Of a stretch of 64,000 nucleotides of DNA, positions 37,600 to 51,831 are shown one piece after another. The notes under the pieces are model-generated. The model had not been told where the DNA came from and searched no databases. It saw nothing but the letters and a program-made list of their open reading frames with translations. The stretch is from Triglochin maritima. Taxonomy: Eukaryota; Streptophyta; Magnoliopsida; Alismatales; Juncaginaceae. Made by a program: the position numbers and the translations under genes. The first letter of the stretch is position 1; each line of letters opens with the position of its first letter. The DNA lies in assembly GCA_963682175.1 (NCBI GenBank), contig OY821793.1:29836391-29900390 (forward strand). The letters are read 5' to 3'.

Positions 37600-38215
37600 C
37601 TCGTATTCAATTGAAGGCCGAGATTGCTCGAACTCAGCTCGTTTATTTTTTGGGCTGCTCGTAGCTCGTTAGGCGTTCGATCCGAGTGCAAAAATTATGC
37701 TCGTACTAGACTCATTACTTGCTTGCGAGTCACTCGACTCGGATCGTTGGCGTGAAGATCAACGGAGAGGTGGCGCAGAGGAAAGGAAATGATTTGTAGT
37801 GTGGCGGCTAGAGCAAGATGCAAAGAATATAGAGTATGATTTTAGTATGTTAGGGTTAAAGGGTAAGGCAAATGGGTGTTTGGTAAATGAGTATTTGGAT
37901 AATTGGATCTCGTAAATGGTAATAGGTTAGTGGATAGATTATATTTATAATGTACATGTCGTGTATGTATAGAGATGTATGCTCATATGTGTATATACGA
38001 GTACCCGAGTCAAGCAAGTGAGCAAGCTAATAGCGAGCACCTATCGAGCAGGATTTCGCTCAGCTCGACTCATTTATTTTCTCAAGTGGATTTTTTGACT
38101 AGTGTTTGACTTGTTAACAATCAAGTTGAACTGTTGAGTGAGTGAATCCGAATAAGTCTCGATCGAGTTAGCGAGCACAAGTATAAGCTGACAACTTTAA
38201 ATTGAACTAATGGAA
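37600..38215. mobile_element. GCTCG-rich hAT-like non-autonomous element (limits uncertain)
   Basis: Both ends of this block are full of GCTCG and CGAGC words (37620-37745 and 37990-38180), with AT-rich DNA between. That is the sub-terminal composition of the hAT MITE at 47550-48363. Terminal repeats and an 8-bp target duplication could not be fixed. Confidence 0.35.
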
Positions 38216-41200
38216 AAACCAAAGATTTAAGAAAAGCTCACATAAATGCATCCAAAAACATTAGTTTTATATTATTGAGCGAATGTGTACGCATAATCGA
38301 CGAAACAAGAGAGTAAAAAACTAAACTCCAGATTACTATAAAGATTTGAAGCTGCAACTTTCGTTAAGAATTACCGTAGGTAATCATAATCATTCAAACA
38401 AATGCATCCTTGAATTTTGGCACTGCCTGTCAAATAAGCTATCATCTTAAATATTTGAATGGATAGGAGGAAAACACTTGGCAATAAATTCCATCACCAG
38501 TCCAGCTCACTAATCAAACTCTATCCAAAAGCAACGTAAGTTGACATGACATGTCTTCCAAAATATTTGTCCACTTATAGTTAATGAGCACATTAACAAG
38601 CTACTCGTGCCAATATTTCATTGCAGTTGATGTTTAAGCGAGACATGAAATTATACACGAGATTGATCGAATCTGTTTCGAATCAAACAATAACAGTGTG
38701 ATGTGGTAGAATTGGATGGTGCAAATACGAAACAACGTAAGCACGTGGTCCACTTGGTGTGGTTGGATGCATGTGAAGATGTTAGTAGATGTTTCTAGAG
38801 TTTGAAACCGCAAAAGTATTGTCCATGAAAATAAAAGGCGTCTATGAGTTGCATTCATTGAAATCACACTCCAATCGACCATCACATGCCACATGGTGGT
38901 GTAATAATAATTTAGTAGTAACATTTTTTGCATATAGACCATTGTAGAAATATTTATATGTATTCAATAACTCAAGGAAACGATGACAGTGATCATCCCT
39001 TGCAAAAAATTATAGTAGGATGAGCATCAAGAACAACTATTCGAATGGATAGATATTTCACCAATCGTTGAGGGTGGGCATGAAACTCTTATAGAAGGAC
39101 GAAGAAAAGAAAAACCCAACTTGAAACTATTATAATAGCTAGGGTTTGGTTTTCAAGAAAACAATACAAACATTAATGTCTAATCGATTACAACTAGGAC
39201 CGTCGATTCTAGTTCGAGCTTGAAACTCGACTAGAAAAATGATCGACTATGGTATAACTTGAAAAATAAAGGATTTGATGGAAGAAAAAAAGTTCTGACT
39301 TAAATCAGTAAACGAACCGTTTGAACTCGAAAAAATTGAGGTTCGATTTGAAATCTAGACTTAAATTTTTTATTGGTTCATTTATTTTATTTTTTTGAAT
39401 TTGATAATAATATAAGTTAATACTTGAGAATTGAAATTTTCGCTTGACTCAACTCGTTTACACCTAAATTCAAACTTTCAAAGTACTCAATTTAATCTTA
39501 AAACCCGGATAATCCCTCACTTTGTCTTCATCATAATTTGGACAGGCAAGAAAGTAATGATATGTTGAAACAGTCCATCCTTCGAGTAGTCTACCACACC
39601 ACACGACTGCAAGTATAATAGCCTTCTTGCAGCATGCAATTGTGCCACCAAGAGGTTAAAGTCCGTTCGGTTTACTTGCTTCCAGTTTCAAAATGCCTTG
39701 AAAACTATAAATCAAGTGGAATGGTTAGAAATTAGGTTGGTGGTCGCCTATGCTTAAGCTTATGGAATTTTGATAGATGACATTCATGACATTTCATTTG
39801 ATTCCATGTGGATCTTTGGTTTTAGAGATATAGTTAGATCCCAATATTGTTAGTTTAAACTTAAAACTTGAAAAGAGAGATTGAGAGTTGAAATCTAATT
39901 TTTGAAGAAGCTAGAAACCAAATTTGGATTTGCCAAAATCAATTCTAGATCATTCCCTCAATAGGAGAAAGTAATTGACTTTCACCTTGTTATGTCAGTT
40001 TTATCAACTCCATTCAGTATCTACGACTACAAAACTAATGTATTCTACTATTTTCATCTATATTTTTGGTAAATTGCTATTTTCATTAATGTACATAAGT
40101 GTATCGGAGGTTGGCTGTTGTGTTTCACGTCATGCATGTATACCATGCCAAACGTTCTTACTATTTTTGTATGGGAGAAGTTTTCAACCTAAGAGCTTAT
40201 GGGTCCAAGCACAGTACTAAACTATTCCTAGTTAAAAAATCCAAGCCTAAACGATGTCTCCTTTTTATAAGTTTTTTCAAAAAAAAATGTTGATTTTATT
40301 ATGGTCGGCTCCATAGACCAGTGGGTAAGCCTAAATCATTTCATCCATTTCAAAAATGAAATTTCATTTCATCGTAATCTTCCATTTCCATTTTAATACC
40401 AAATGATTACAAGTCCAAGTCATCAATAAGCACATTTCCATCACGAATAAGGGGTGGCATGGATAGTGTCACCCAATTAAAGCTATCTCTTGTACCACGT
40501 CTGCAGCACAAGGGGTGATCTTTGAAACTTTCAGATGTGATGCCAATTTAAAAATGACTGGACCCCAGATTTAGAAAGAGCCAGTGGACAAAATAATGGG
40601 TGTTGCCCAATCTGGAGAGACGGGTGGGCTGAGCTGCACCGGCCCTACCAACCTGTCGGCTTATTTGGATGGAACTGGTGGGCATGCGTTGGGACCCATC
40701 ACGTGTGCATCACTGAATCTGCCTTTGCACATCATCATCACAAAAACACATTGGATCCTTGTTTGTTTAATCGTACGTGGCTAGTAAAGAAAATCAGCTC
40801 ACTGTGAGCTGAATAAAGGGTAATCATAAACCCCCAACCTTCGAACAAACTATTGCATGACAGTAAAGTCTCTGAGAAGACTGGAGCTCAGAGATAACAT
40901 AACTCCAGATAAATCAGCATGTGTTAGCTCTTGATGTAGTCAAATTCCATATACAATGATTGAACCTAAACCACCACCAAGTCCGTAGGTTCTAGTTCAG
41001 ATAGAGTCGATAATTCAATACCATGCTCTGGAGAATAAAAGGTAGCAAGAGAGAAAGGCAGTCCAAGAATCACGTCGCAAGGCAGTCCGAGAATCACGTC
41101 GCGACTCGCACAGTCGCAAGTCAGTATTGGCAACGTAATCAACCAGCTACTGATCAATAATAATAATAATAATCAGCTGCCGGTCCAGCACAAGATACGG

Positions 41201-42466
41201 TAAAAGGAAATCATTGTTATTACTTGGCTGTCACTAAGTAGCAGGATGTGGTTTCCCACATTGATGTCCACAACCTTCAAAGATATAGTAGATTCCAGCC
41301 GGAACCCTAAATTGTAATGCTGTGCTGCACTTAAAAGTAGCCAGTCTTTCCGGCAAGGATCGATCGTCTTCAAATGCACTAATAGAAGCAATGTAGTTGC
41401 CTAAAAAATGGCTTATGTGGGATGAATTTCAAAGAGGTCTGTAGGTAAAGATGGCTGAGAGCTTGAGAGTCAATGGTACAAGGTTCAAAAAATGCCCACA
41501 GCACCAGCGGTGACAGCTATCAAGATGGAGCAACGGAAACAAGTGGTCGGGTACTCGGATGGCTGGTCAAAATATAAGGTTGCAGCACTCTATAACTCCA
41601 ACCTTCGAGCTTATGAAGAAGCATTGCTTGGCCAACAGAAGGTTATGCGCAAGTTCAATTGTATAAACCAAGCATTTGTATGTCTTCTATCTATACTAGT
41701 AAATGGAGAATCTAGTTCCTCCATCTAGGTTGGTTGATTAAAATAGATTGAGAATCTAGTCCCCCACCAATGCTGGATATTTGCTGGTGAAATTCTTATA
41801 TCTTCCATTAGGTCTTCTCTTTGCAGATAAAATTTCAAAGAGTGGGTGACCAGATACTCTGATGATTTTTCCTGCAAGTTGAAAATTATCTTAATCGCCA
41901 TCCAGTACTTGGTAATTCTGACCTGGGAGAAACTAATCCATATTCCAACTTCTAGTAGATTGCAATACTATTTCTTCAAGTATGGGCAGATTTCCCACCT
42001 CCATCTCATAGCAGGAAGCTGTCAGTTCATTCAAGAAAAAACTATTTAGAAACATGCACCAAATTTGTTTAATTAAGATTGCAAAGGTTCAGTGAAGAAA
42101 TTGCACCTGCAAAAAACAGAAACTATTTGATGACATAGGAAGCCATCAGATTCATTGAAGAAGAATGCATCCACAGATACAATCTTCTCCGATGCAATTC
42201 AAACAGAAATAGCTCAACAAACCCACAAAATTGGCTTCACAGTTTTTTTTAGTTATCCGTTATCACTACCATGTGATTATGGAATACAGCACATTCCTTG
42301 TAAATGAGCTGAAGCATGAAGGAGCCAAGAGGATGTATCATGATCACTATCATTGAAGAAGCTTCTGCCATAATACGTCTTGGACTCTATAATCGTGCTT
42401 GTTACTCAAATACATTTCTGTCTTGAACAAGGTGACCATGCAAAACTTGCTACCATCGCAAAAACA
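38216..42466. other. Long intergenic stretch, no recognised gene
   Basis: No domain was recognised. At 41492-41707 a plus-strand frame (starting MPTAPAVTAIKMEQRKQVVG, with YSDGWSKYKVAALYNSNLRAYEE) looks more protein-like than its neighbours, but no family is recognised and no exon partners were found. The block 39185-39470 has TTCGAGCTTG-type words and a right end resembling a hAT terminus (TTTACACCTA). A (TAA)n tract is near 41157. The last 200 bp are probably CHYR1 3' untranslated region. Confidence 0.4.
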
Positions 42467-45400
42467 TCAAGTACATGTTGGAGAAGAAGAGTTTCGAGTC
42501 TGTTGTGTATTGTAGGAGTTGCAGTTGGGGCATTTGTGAGCAACAATGTGAAACTGGACGTCAGATTTCTTGCCACAGTCATTGCAAAGGATAGAAACCA
42601 TCTTATATCTGTACATTTCAGGCATTGGTGTCGCAGCAAGCTCCTCATCAAGTTTTTCCCACACTCTCGACATGTCGCAGATCGACCTTAAACAAACAGG
42701 GCAAGCATATCTGCACAAAGAGTTAAAAAGTAACAGAAATCATGGTTATAAAAATTATATTGAGTGCCTTAGCCCTAGAAAGATATTTTCTGAACACTGT
42801 GAGAGAAGAAAGGCTAAGCTGCCAACGACTCTGTCTATCACAGGCTTTTACCAGTACTTACTTGAAGTGATCCTCCATTTCCTTCAAGCAATCCAAATGT
42901 AGAGTGTGTCCACACCACAATACACTAATACCTTTTGTAGAATCAAAGAGATACTGGCAACAAAAACAAAAGAACTTAGTAAATGATGCCAAGCAATACA
43001 AAAACATAAGGAAACATTAAGTAGGAATAAGTGAATAACTGCACAACAAAGTGGTTTTTAGCATTCCTACCTCAAAACAAACAGGACAGTTTTGGTGCAT
43101 TGCTCTTTCCACACAACGGTGTGACATCATAAGTTCTTTGCTGTAGCAGCATCCTGAAATAGGAATTGATGTGTTGGAGGAAAGGTGCACTTTCATATGC
43201 ATTTCAGAAAACCGTGGAGGCATAGACTGCTATTATTCTCTTTAGTTAGTTATAACTACACTTTTCAAGGTGGAATTTATTACTTCACTATACACAGTCA
43301 ACTCCAAGATTCTTCATGCCACACCTGATTAAAATATAATCTCTATCCTTGACTCCTTGAGGGTTTTATTTTTTCAGCATTGAGCGTTCAGATATGTTCT
43401 GCGGTGTAATCTTTGCCAGTAAAATGTAAGATAGGTTTCCCCCCAGTTCAGTTCAACTATCTATATAGTCAACTTTTAAACAAGATTAATTGAAACCCAA
43501 CTTGTTTCAGGAACATTGGACCATCACACACTTATTTTAGTACAATACATTCCTAGATTTCCCACTTGCCATTTTTTCGTAAGGAGAAGATAAAAAAAAT
43601 CACATTATGAGCAAATGTGGTAACAAAAGAAGAAAGTTGATCCATAATAAAAGTAAGAAATAAATAAAAGGCTTTTACAGTTAAACATATTTCAAGCATA
43701 TAGCTCAGACTACGTGCAATTTTTCCCTTTTCTTGATGAATTACAACTTATGTATCAGTTCGAAGAGCTCCGACGTGTTGCTTCTATGCACATAGTTTGA
43801 GCAAAAACACCTATATAGGCCAGACTACGTGAAAATGTGCAATTTGGCCAATTCTGAATAAATTACAACTTATACATCAGTATGTACAACCTCTCATATG
43901 TTATTTCTATGTGCTTAGCTTTAAGAACTTCACTTATGCAATGTGCTGTAGAAAAATAACTTTCTAATAAAACTTCTTCCAAAAAATATCTGAGAAATTT
44001 TACAAAGTAAATATCACCTTACTTTTCATTTTGTCCATATCATGACTTAATTCAAGATTTGCAATAATTTAAGTGTGCCATATTATCAAACTCAATGTAT
44101 ACCGTTGCACTTCTTTAGTTTTTTTTTGAAATAAATTCTCATACCTCATACTCGCCAACACAGGTTTCCACCAATGATCACATGTGAGAAATTAATTATT
44201 TTCTGTTTCCAATTATAAAGTAAATATGTAATTACTTGTTAACTCATTCCTTGACCGGTCAACATCTGATTGAAGTAGAAGTACCATGATTTTTAGCCAA
44301 ATACACTTGCCTTAACCTTCAAACAAGTGAACGGATTCTGTAAACCATTCTGTTTTATTTTCACAAATGATTTGGCAGGTTGGAGTAATAACATAATTGG
44401 CTAGACTGATAAATGATGCTTACCACACTGATGACAGTGGAAGAAGTTATCCCGACCTCCAGTTCTGTAAAAGATACAAGAATTATAACTATGACATAGC
44501 ACATTGAAATATGGTGATGGGACTAAGGCATGCAATATGAGTGTTGATATATGTGCTAATTTCTTACCTGCATATGCCGCATCCGTTACAATGATATTGA
44601 TTCTTTGAAATCTGGAATAAAATCAGAACATTATTAGCTTGTTTATGTTAAGAATTGCATCTATCATCTATGTCATTGTATCTTAAGATAATTAGACACC
44701 TCTATGGGTGGACTGAAAATGTATAAGAGAAAATCTAAGGCTTACATCATCATCAAAAAAATTACAACATCCACAGAAGTACTTGCCCATGCAAACCCCA
44801 CATTGTGCACAGTACTGCTGAACCTAACCGAGCAAAAAAAGGAGCAAATAAGGAATTGTTATAACTCAATAGCAACACCATCTAGTGATCAGCTTGACAT
44901 TTCTAATAAATGACACTTACATCTTGCTCATGTCCACAAAGGGAACAGATAACCTGAAAAGACATGATTTAGTGAAAAAGGGGCTATAACTCTTGTCAAG
45001 ATCATACAAATTGAGGAGGCAAGAAAAATAAGCTACAATTAAAAATAATATAGCATAATATGCTAGCGTTGGGGCGAAAGTCGAACTTCATTTTATAAAG
45101 ATATAAGGATTCTCCTACTATTTAATTGTTTTTGTAAATGGAAGGAAGTCCATAATTGTAGGTTTCAAAGCACAGCGAATTTGCCATACCAAGGAATTGA
45201 ACCTGTGACCTTTCATCACAGGGGCACCTTGTGCTTTGGTGACTACCCGGGAGTGTTCCTCTCCTACTACTGACTTTGGCCTACTTTTCTAGCATAACCC
45301 CAAACTCCTCTTAAAATTTGAAAGCAACTTGCCCTTACATAATGGTGTGCCTTCAAGTGGGCAAAGCATCATGCATCCAAAACAAGCATCAGAACTCCTT

Positions 45401-46146
45401 TGATGCTCTGAGGCACAGGAACTCTGATCGTGGGAATAAATTCTTAGAAGAAAATATAATTCCTGATGTCTCTTGTGGTACAACAAATTCAAGTCAGGGG
45501 TTAGAATTTACGAGGACAACTCAAGGGTCAAAATTTAAAAAGTGTCAACAATCCAGTGGGGGTCAGCATCCCCAAACAAGGATCCTTACAAATTAGGCAA
45601 ACCCCCAATATCCAAGGGTTTGAATTCAACCCCCAATTGCCCTTACAAATTACGCGAAATCCCAAATCCATGGGGATCGCCCGACTAACTAAAGATTTAT
45701 CAACTTCCATACTAATTAAGAAAACCTCATCTTCCAAATGTCAGTAACCGAACGGTAAAAACAAATCACCTTCTCGACTTTGTGCCGCGGAAGCTCGTGC
45801 CGTTCCCCGAGATCAACCTCCAGCGAGTTCTGTCCAAACCGACCGTCATCGTTAACAAAACCTATACCTATACCTCTCCGCAAATCAAAACACAACCAAA
45901 CCTAACCAAACAAAGACCACCAGAAAAGGCCACAAACGCCCCACCTTCGCCTCGTTGTGGCAATGCCTGCACTCAAACACCTCCCCGCAGCACGGCGCCC
46001 TGATCCGACACCGCCGCCGGTAGTGTTCGCACCTGCGAACCCTAGATTCGTCAACACATGCCCGAATTCCACCGAAGAAACGCGAATCAAAACGATCGGG
46101 AGGGGTTCAGGGATTCTTACCCGTGCTCGCCGCGGCCTCCGTCCAT
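42467..46146 (-). CDS. CHYR1: CHY zinc-finger and RING E3 ubiquitin ligase (CHYR1/RCHY1 type)
   Basis: Ten exons on the minus strand: 46121-46146, 45945-46032, 45770-45829, 44921-44953, 44746-44823, 44568-44611, 44424-44464, 43071-43153, 42862-42953 and 42467-42710. Their sum is 262 codons plus stop. The CHY finger (residues ~10-85) runs from [16 protein letters not shown] through [10 protein letters not shown] and [11 protein letters not shown]. The CTCHY finger holds [34 protein letters not shown] and HRCVERA. The RING-H2 is CPVCFE, then [10 protein letters not shown], then YACPVC. A C-terminal zinc ribbon is ILCNDCG with [11 protein letters not shown]. In Arabidopsis CHYR1 promotes ABA-linked stomatal closure and drought tolerance; PIRH2 is the animal homologue. 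The short N-terminus before the CHY finger and the tail SPTCT resemble CHYR1 more than MIEL1. All zinc ligands seen are intact. A probable SINE lies in intron 3. Confidence 0.93.
45060..45265 (-). mobile_element. SINE-like sequence in CHYR1 intron 3
   Basis: On the minus strand, GGTTCAATTCC (near 45190) is a good RNA polymerase III B-box. It lies downstream of a tRNA-like stretch, GTAGTCACCAAAGCACAAGG, that could hold the A-box. No poly(A) or T-rich tail or target duplication was established, so this is a candidate only. Confidence 0.35.
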
Positions 46147-47541
46147 CAGAGATGCCCGAATTGGGATCGGAATGGAGAAGATGGAGACGTGAAGGGGTTT
46201 CGCTCGTTGGAAAAAGAGGTAAGAAGGCCGAAGGAGGGTTTTTTATAGGGGCGGTGGGAGTCATCGTGGGGACGACACGTGTCTCGGTCGTAACGACTTC
46301 CGGCGAGCGTAAATATCAAGGGGAAAATTTGCAAGGAGGGCTCTGGGTTTTGGCTTATTGGTTTATTTGTAATGTACGCCCTCGTAAATATAATATCGTG
46401 TCATTATTATAGATAATTATAACATAAGTAGAGTACGTGTAGAGTTTTGTATGTTGGGAAAATACAAATCCAGCTGTAAATAACTTGAATAAGTACGTCT
46501 ATCAGAACCATTACACAACGTAGTTTTGGCATGTTATTATTAATGTCTGATTTAAAACATAGCTACTTATTTTATTGAGTTATCTTCAAGTACATATCAC
46601 ATGGGAGAAAACTTTTCTAATATGAATTTTTTTATTTGAGAGAATAATAACACAAGTGATGACTATGTAGTTAGCAAATTTTAGTTTGATTAGATTTGAC
46701 ACGTAAGATGAAACAAAATAGCAAAAAAAAAACATTTACACAAAGAAAACAAATACTAAATATCAACCCTATATTAAACCTTTCAAATCCTGAGGATAAT
46801 TTACTTTTAGAAATATCTATGGATGATGCATGGTGGATTGGATTGCAAAGAAAAAACTTAAAAGAAGTGAAATTCAAAATTTCGTGAAAGCGATGTTTGC
46901 AATTTATGCGCAAAGCTTAATATATATATATATATATATATATGATAATAACGTAGCAAAAGAGGATTAGATATTGGAAGATTGGGTCGGATACTTGATG
47001 ATGTGGTGTTGACGGGGACTGGCGTGGGATATGTACACGTGGCGTCTCCTCAGAGGTCCACAGAACGGCGACGTTTCAAAATATCTCATGTCGTAGTCAT
47101 AATAGACTCATAAGTAGAATGTTTATTCCATATCAGAACATATGATGATTGGGTATAGATGGAAAGAAACCATACGAAATAGAAATTTATTTGTGTTTTT
47201 TTATGATTGATGTAGCTTGAAACATACGATATTTTGAATAATCGACAGAACATTAATGGAATTTCTAGGTATGAGTTTATCAAGTTTTAATCATGTTTTA
47301 TGAATTAGACTTCTGGGTTGTTTGTAATACTTACATGATTATATCGCCAATTGTGGGGGAAAATGTGGACTGTTGGTCTCTAACATATTTTCTATGATCA
47401 TTTCTGTATGAATGGAAGTTGATTAAGATAGAAAAGGAAATCAACCTTTTATTTTGAATATTCCATATTTGAGGAATTGTTCTAAGTAAAAATATCATTT
47501 AATAACTTAGAATGTATTGTGGGGTATTACTTGAGGCCTTG
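46147..47541. other. CHYR1 promoter side and intergenic DNA
   Basis: The GC-richer stretch to about 46330 is probably CHYR1 promoter and 5' leader. A (TA)n tract is at 46919-46942. Nothing else is recognised. Confidence 0.45.
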
Positions 47542-47549
47542 AGTGTTTA

Positions 47550-48363
47550 TAGGGGTGTAATCGATCTTTAAACGAGCGATCCGAGTCTGCTCAAGATTGG
47601 CTCGTTAAGGGTTTCGAGCGGAAAATTTTGCTCGTGCTCGGTTCGACCTGCTCGCGAGCGGCTCACGAGCGGCTCGTTAACCTGAATCTTTTTTTTGTGT
47701 TGAATTGCTAATAATGTTGTCCTAACAAGTAAATTATAAGATTACTTAAGACAAATATAATAATAGTTACTAACATAATTTTAAAATTAACACCTAAAAT
47801 AAAACACAATCTTATAAATTACATGACAACATCAACATCTTATAAGTAAGATTATACACTTTAGATCAAACAAAATCAACACAATCTTAAAATCAAACAC
47901 AATCTCTTAAATTATAGGACAACTCACAACATCTTATAAATAAGATCATCCACCTGACCCAAACCTTAATTTATTTGAACTTTTGGTGTAGAAAAGAATG
48001 AGAAAAAGAAAAGAAATAATAATAATGGAAAATAAAAAGTTTAGGACTAATAAGGTTTTGATTCTTATGAGTATTTTGGTTTGGTTTGTTAAATGGATTG
48101 TTGGGTTTGGTAAATTAGTTTATTAAACGAGTTTAACACTTGACCGATTGGGTAATTTAGAATATTCATGTTAATCAAATAATTGGATATAGTAATCAGG
48201 TTTCGAGCGATATTTGAGCGAACACCGAGCGAGCATCGAGCGAGCGGGGTCTGCTCGTGCTCGGCTCGTTACTAACCGATCCGAGCAACTTCGAGCGAAA
48301 TCGGAGCAAAATCGAGCGAACATCGAGCGATCTATCGATCCCGAGCAGAAACTGACAGCCCTA
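47550..48363. mobile_element. hAT-type MITE 1
   Basis: A perfect 8-bp target duplication AGTGTTTA lies at 47542-47549 and 48364-48371. Short terminal inverted repeats TAGGGGTGT and TAGGGCTGT are present, with many CGAGCG/GCTCG words near both ends. It is non-coding; the frame across its right end is a by-product. The left breakpoint of the 4,363-bp duplication falls inside it at 47613, so the second copy (51976-52726) lacks the left 63 bp and the left target site. Confidence 0.88.
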
Positions 48364-49021
48364 AGTGTTTATGATGTACCAACCATACACTTCCACATAC
48401 CAGAGTCCAAAGCATTAGGCGAGGAATATGGAATGGGTTTCAATCAATTCTACATTAATGCCCTTAAGATATTAATTTGTAAATAATACTATCCAAAAAC
48501 ACGAATTTATTTTTAGTATTAGTTTGTCAAGGATTTCACACTCAATTCAGACATAAAAATAAACATAGCGTAGTGTATAGCTCAATGGCATTGTAGACTG
48601 AAAAACCAAACAACCATAAGAATGGTTTATGTAATCAAGCTTATTTAAGTTCCAATAATGGGAGATATTATGGAAATATTCTGACCTTATTCCAACTTAA
48701 ACCACTGTGGCAGTATAGTTCATTGCACTAACATATATTTGTGCCTAAATTTCGCCATCATCTCTCATTTTCAATAATGCAGAACATTCTAGATGAGGCC
48801 ACTTCATTAAAATTTTATAATATTAGTTTTGCTTTCCACTTATCTACATCAAGTCATCAATCAAACTTTAATCTTCGGCCATGGATATATCTTTGTAAAC
48901 ATAAACAAGTGGTCGGACACGATACCATTCCAGGGTTTTGGAGAAGTTGTACTCACTGTTAATTTACTTTACGTGGATTAGATTACCAGAAGTAGAAAGT
49001 GAGATAAACAAAGCTATATAG

Positions 49022-49522
49022 TAGGGCTGTAAATGGGTAATATTTTACCCGCAACCCGTCCCGTCCCGTCCCGCCTAATGCGGGTAGCGGACAAAAAAAT
49101 GTTACCCGCCAACCCGCCACCCGCATAACCCGCCTAATAAGCGGGGCGGGTTGCGGTTGTCTTGCAACCCGCCCCGCATAACCCGCAACCCGCCTAATCA
49201 AATATATTATTAATTTTTTATATACCAAAATCATTTTAATGTTTCAATTTTACTCATAACCATTAACCCACCTTACCAAATCATTATTCAACACTAACCA
49301 AATGTCTAGTTTTTCACTCAACACACATCCAATTTCCCAAAAAATACAATGAGTAATTACTATTTTTCAAGTTTTGATGTTCTTTTATTTTTCTTAGAAA
49401 AAATCAAAAAAAAATTAAAAAACCCGCCAAACCCGCCCCGCCTCACCTAGTCCATCTTATGCGGGGCGGGTAGCGGTTTTTTTATTTTTGACCCGCCCCG
49501 CCCCGCCCCGCTTACACCCCTA
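49022..49522. mobile_element. hAT-type MITE 2 (in unit 1)
   Basis: Perfect 8-bp target duplication CTATATAG at 49014-49021 and 49523-49530. The left end is TAGGGCTGTAAATGGG and the right end is the inverse of TAGGGGTGTAAG. Sub-terminal regions are packed with GCGGGT/ACCCGC repeats. Non-coding. Confidence 0.92.
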
Positions 49523-49939
49523 CTATATAGCCACAATTGGTTGAACAAGTCCAGTTGAAGCAAAGAAATATTTTTGTTTTAAAAGTCACAATTGTCACGT
49601 ACTTACGCAACAAATCATTACTCTTGCGATCAAAAATCAACTAGCCAAAATTAACACAACAAACATTAACCCAAGAGCAATGTGAGTGTTCAAATGTGAA
49701 GGCTCGTGGTGTGATCGAGGAGGGGCAATAGAAGAAATATTAGGGGAAGAGAAGACCGATCGAGTGTGCAGAGCTGACATTGGAACCTACAAGATAGGCA
49801 AGACGTCGACGGGTTGACATAGAACCGTACACGTCGTGCATCTTCAAACAAAAGTTTCGCAATCCGTATCATTTGTAAGTGTATACTGTACTTTGTATGT
49901 TTATTTTACATGTACAATATATGTAAAAATAATATTAAA

Positions 49940-50694
49940 TTACATTGTAGGAGGAACACGAGAAGTTTAAAACTCAAGTCGCAAATTTGATGGCGGCCCA
50001 ATTTTGAAAAGATCAGGTGTATGTATAATTAATTTGTAGTTGGTTTCTTTAATCTCCTAAAATAATATATATGTTTGGGATCGTTCAACTAATAAAAATC
50101 TATTTTCTTTTATAGGGTGATGACATCGATACGTCTTCCTTACACGACGACAACCCATTGATTAATCTGACTTATTTTGAGCCTTAGGTTGTACAATTTT
50201 GTTGGTTTTATCTTTCTATTTAGTATGACTTATGAATGTATGTGAATAATATATATTGTCTTTCATATGACTTGTGAAAAATAGATATTATATTTTGTAT
50301 GAGTTATACATTCTGATCAATATTTTTGTGAAGGGATACATGACATTTCAAGTGGAATAGTATTGCAAGTTGTATAAACCCGATATGGGTTGTCATTAAT
50401 TGCTAACTGATTTTTTTGTAGTAGGTGCTACTATTGCCGATAGAATTTCCGTCAGCAATAGTAGCTCCAAGATTTTTTTGCCGACGGAAGTTCCGTCGGC
50501 ATATACACTTCCATGACCGACAGAAATTTCATTGGTGGAGAAGTAATGCGTGCCTTGTTTGGTGTCGTTTCTTTTGAACAAAATTTTGGGAAGTTCGACG
50601 GAAATTACGTCGGCATTGTTTTTCCCGGTGCATCTAAAGCCGGCAGACCCATGCCGACGGAAAACCGTCGGCAAAGACCTTATTTGTAGTAGTT
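49940..50694 (+). mobile_element. CACTA-type remnant with GCCGACGGAA sub-terminal repeats (unit 1)
   Basis: Exon-like pieces at about 49951-50008 (EEHEKFKTQVANLMAAQF) and 50115-50187 (GDDIDTSSLHDDNP) resemble the charged coiled tail of plant En/Spm accessory proteins. They are followed by TTTTTTTGTAGTAGGTG (50411-50427) and then sub-terminal palindromes built on GCCGACGGAA/TTCCGTCGGC, ending TTTGTAGTAG (50692). GTAGTAG ends preceded by T-runs are the 3' termini of CACTA elements. Two such ends lie 267 bp apart, so one small element may sit beside another. An antisense frame across this is a by-product. Confidence 0.6.
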
Positions 50695-51831
50695 TATGGT
50701 TGTCTTTTATGTGAGATTATGCCTTAACACCAAGCTATTATCACTTCATATTGGCATCGGCTTTTATTTTGGAGTGAGACAAGACTTTCTCTACAACCAT
50801 CTTTTGAATTATGCTAATGGTAGACTTTATTAATTCAGAACTCTTAATGTTGGTGGTGTGTCAATGTAGTTTTATGTTACCTCTACAAACATTAATAACT
50901 TAATATTGGTTAATAATGGAAACGGAGTTTTAGAATAGAGGAGATGATCAGGGACCAAATGTTAAATGAGATTTTATGGTTTAGAATGGACCCAATTCTG
51001 TGGAAGACCATTTCAGGGGCCCATTAAAATGTCAATGAGGCCCTGAATGCTACTATACTTGAGACTGTATGTCTTGGTATATTTTTGCTTCGTAAAAATA
51101 CATATATGCAAAAGGACAATTTTCACAAAAGTGTAGTTTATCTATTTTTCCACTAGTACTAACTATATTAAGTGTACAACTTGCATCACTCAAGAGTTTA
51201 ATCATTCCTATTTGTCATTGAAAAGTCCCTAATGGAGAGAGGTTTTTTTTAACATAACACAAACAAGCAATTAGGTTTGAGAATTTTTGTAGTTCACACC
51301 CTTTCTTCCTTTCCTTCATGTCCACAATTAGGTTCTTGGATCATCAATTGATGCAAGTTCTTCAAGAGGAATCAAGATCAACTTGTGACGTGAAGGAAAA
51401 AAATGGTTCCATAAGACAACCATGCATTCGTATCATTCTACTGAGTAAGGTAATAACAAGATATAAATCTACACATTTCATATTGTAGAAAGTAGAAACT
51501 TCTTTTTGATTGACCACATGCTATTTGTATTTTACCAACAGATTCAATCTCCACTTACAAACATCTACCCTTTTGTAACTTAAATATACCATAATTTAGT
51601 GGCACCAGTAGCATAGTTGATGAATCTAGTAAAGGTGGACAAGTGTGCACCTAATGTTGGGTGGAGTTGTTATATAGTCTTTTTCATGAAGCTGTTCCAT
51701 GCTTTTTTGCTTCCTAGCTTGTATCACAAAAAAATTCACTAGTTCTAACTTCTAAGTGCTACTCCAAACCACCACTACTTGCCACTATCACCAGTCTAAG
51801 GTGGACAAGTGTGCACCTAACTCCAACTTAT

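Noticed and set aside
50396..50674. 92-codon minus-strand frame, duplicated at 54759-55037
   Set aside because: It runs across GCCGACGG/CCGTCGGC palindromic sub-terminal repeats of a CACTA-type element; the identity of the two copies reflects the segmental duplication, not coding constraint.
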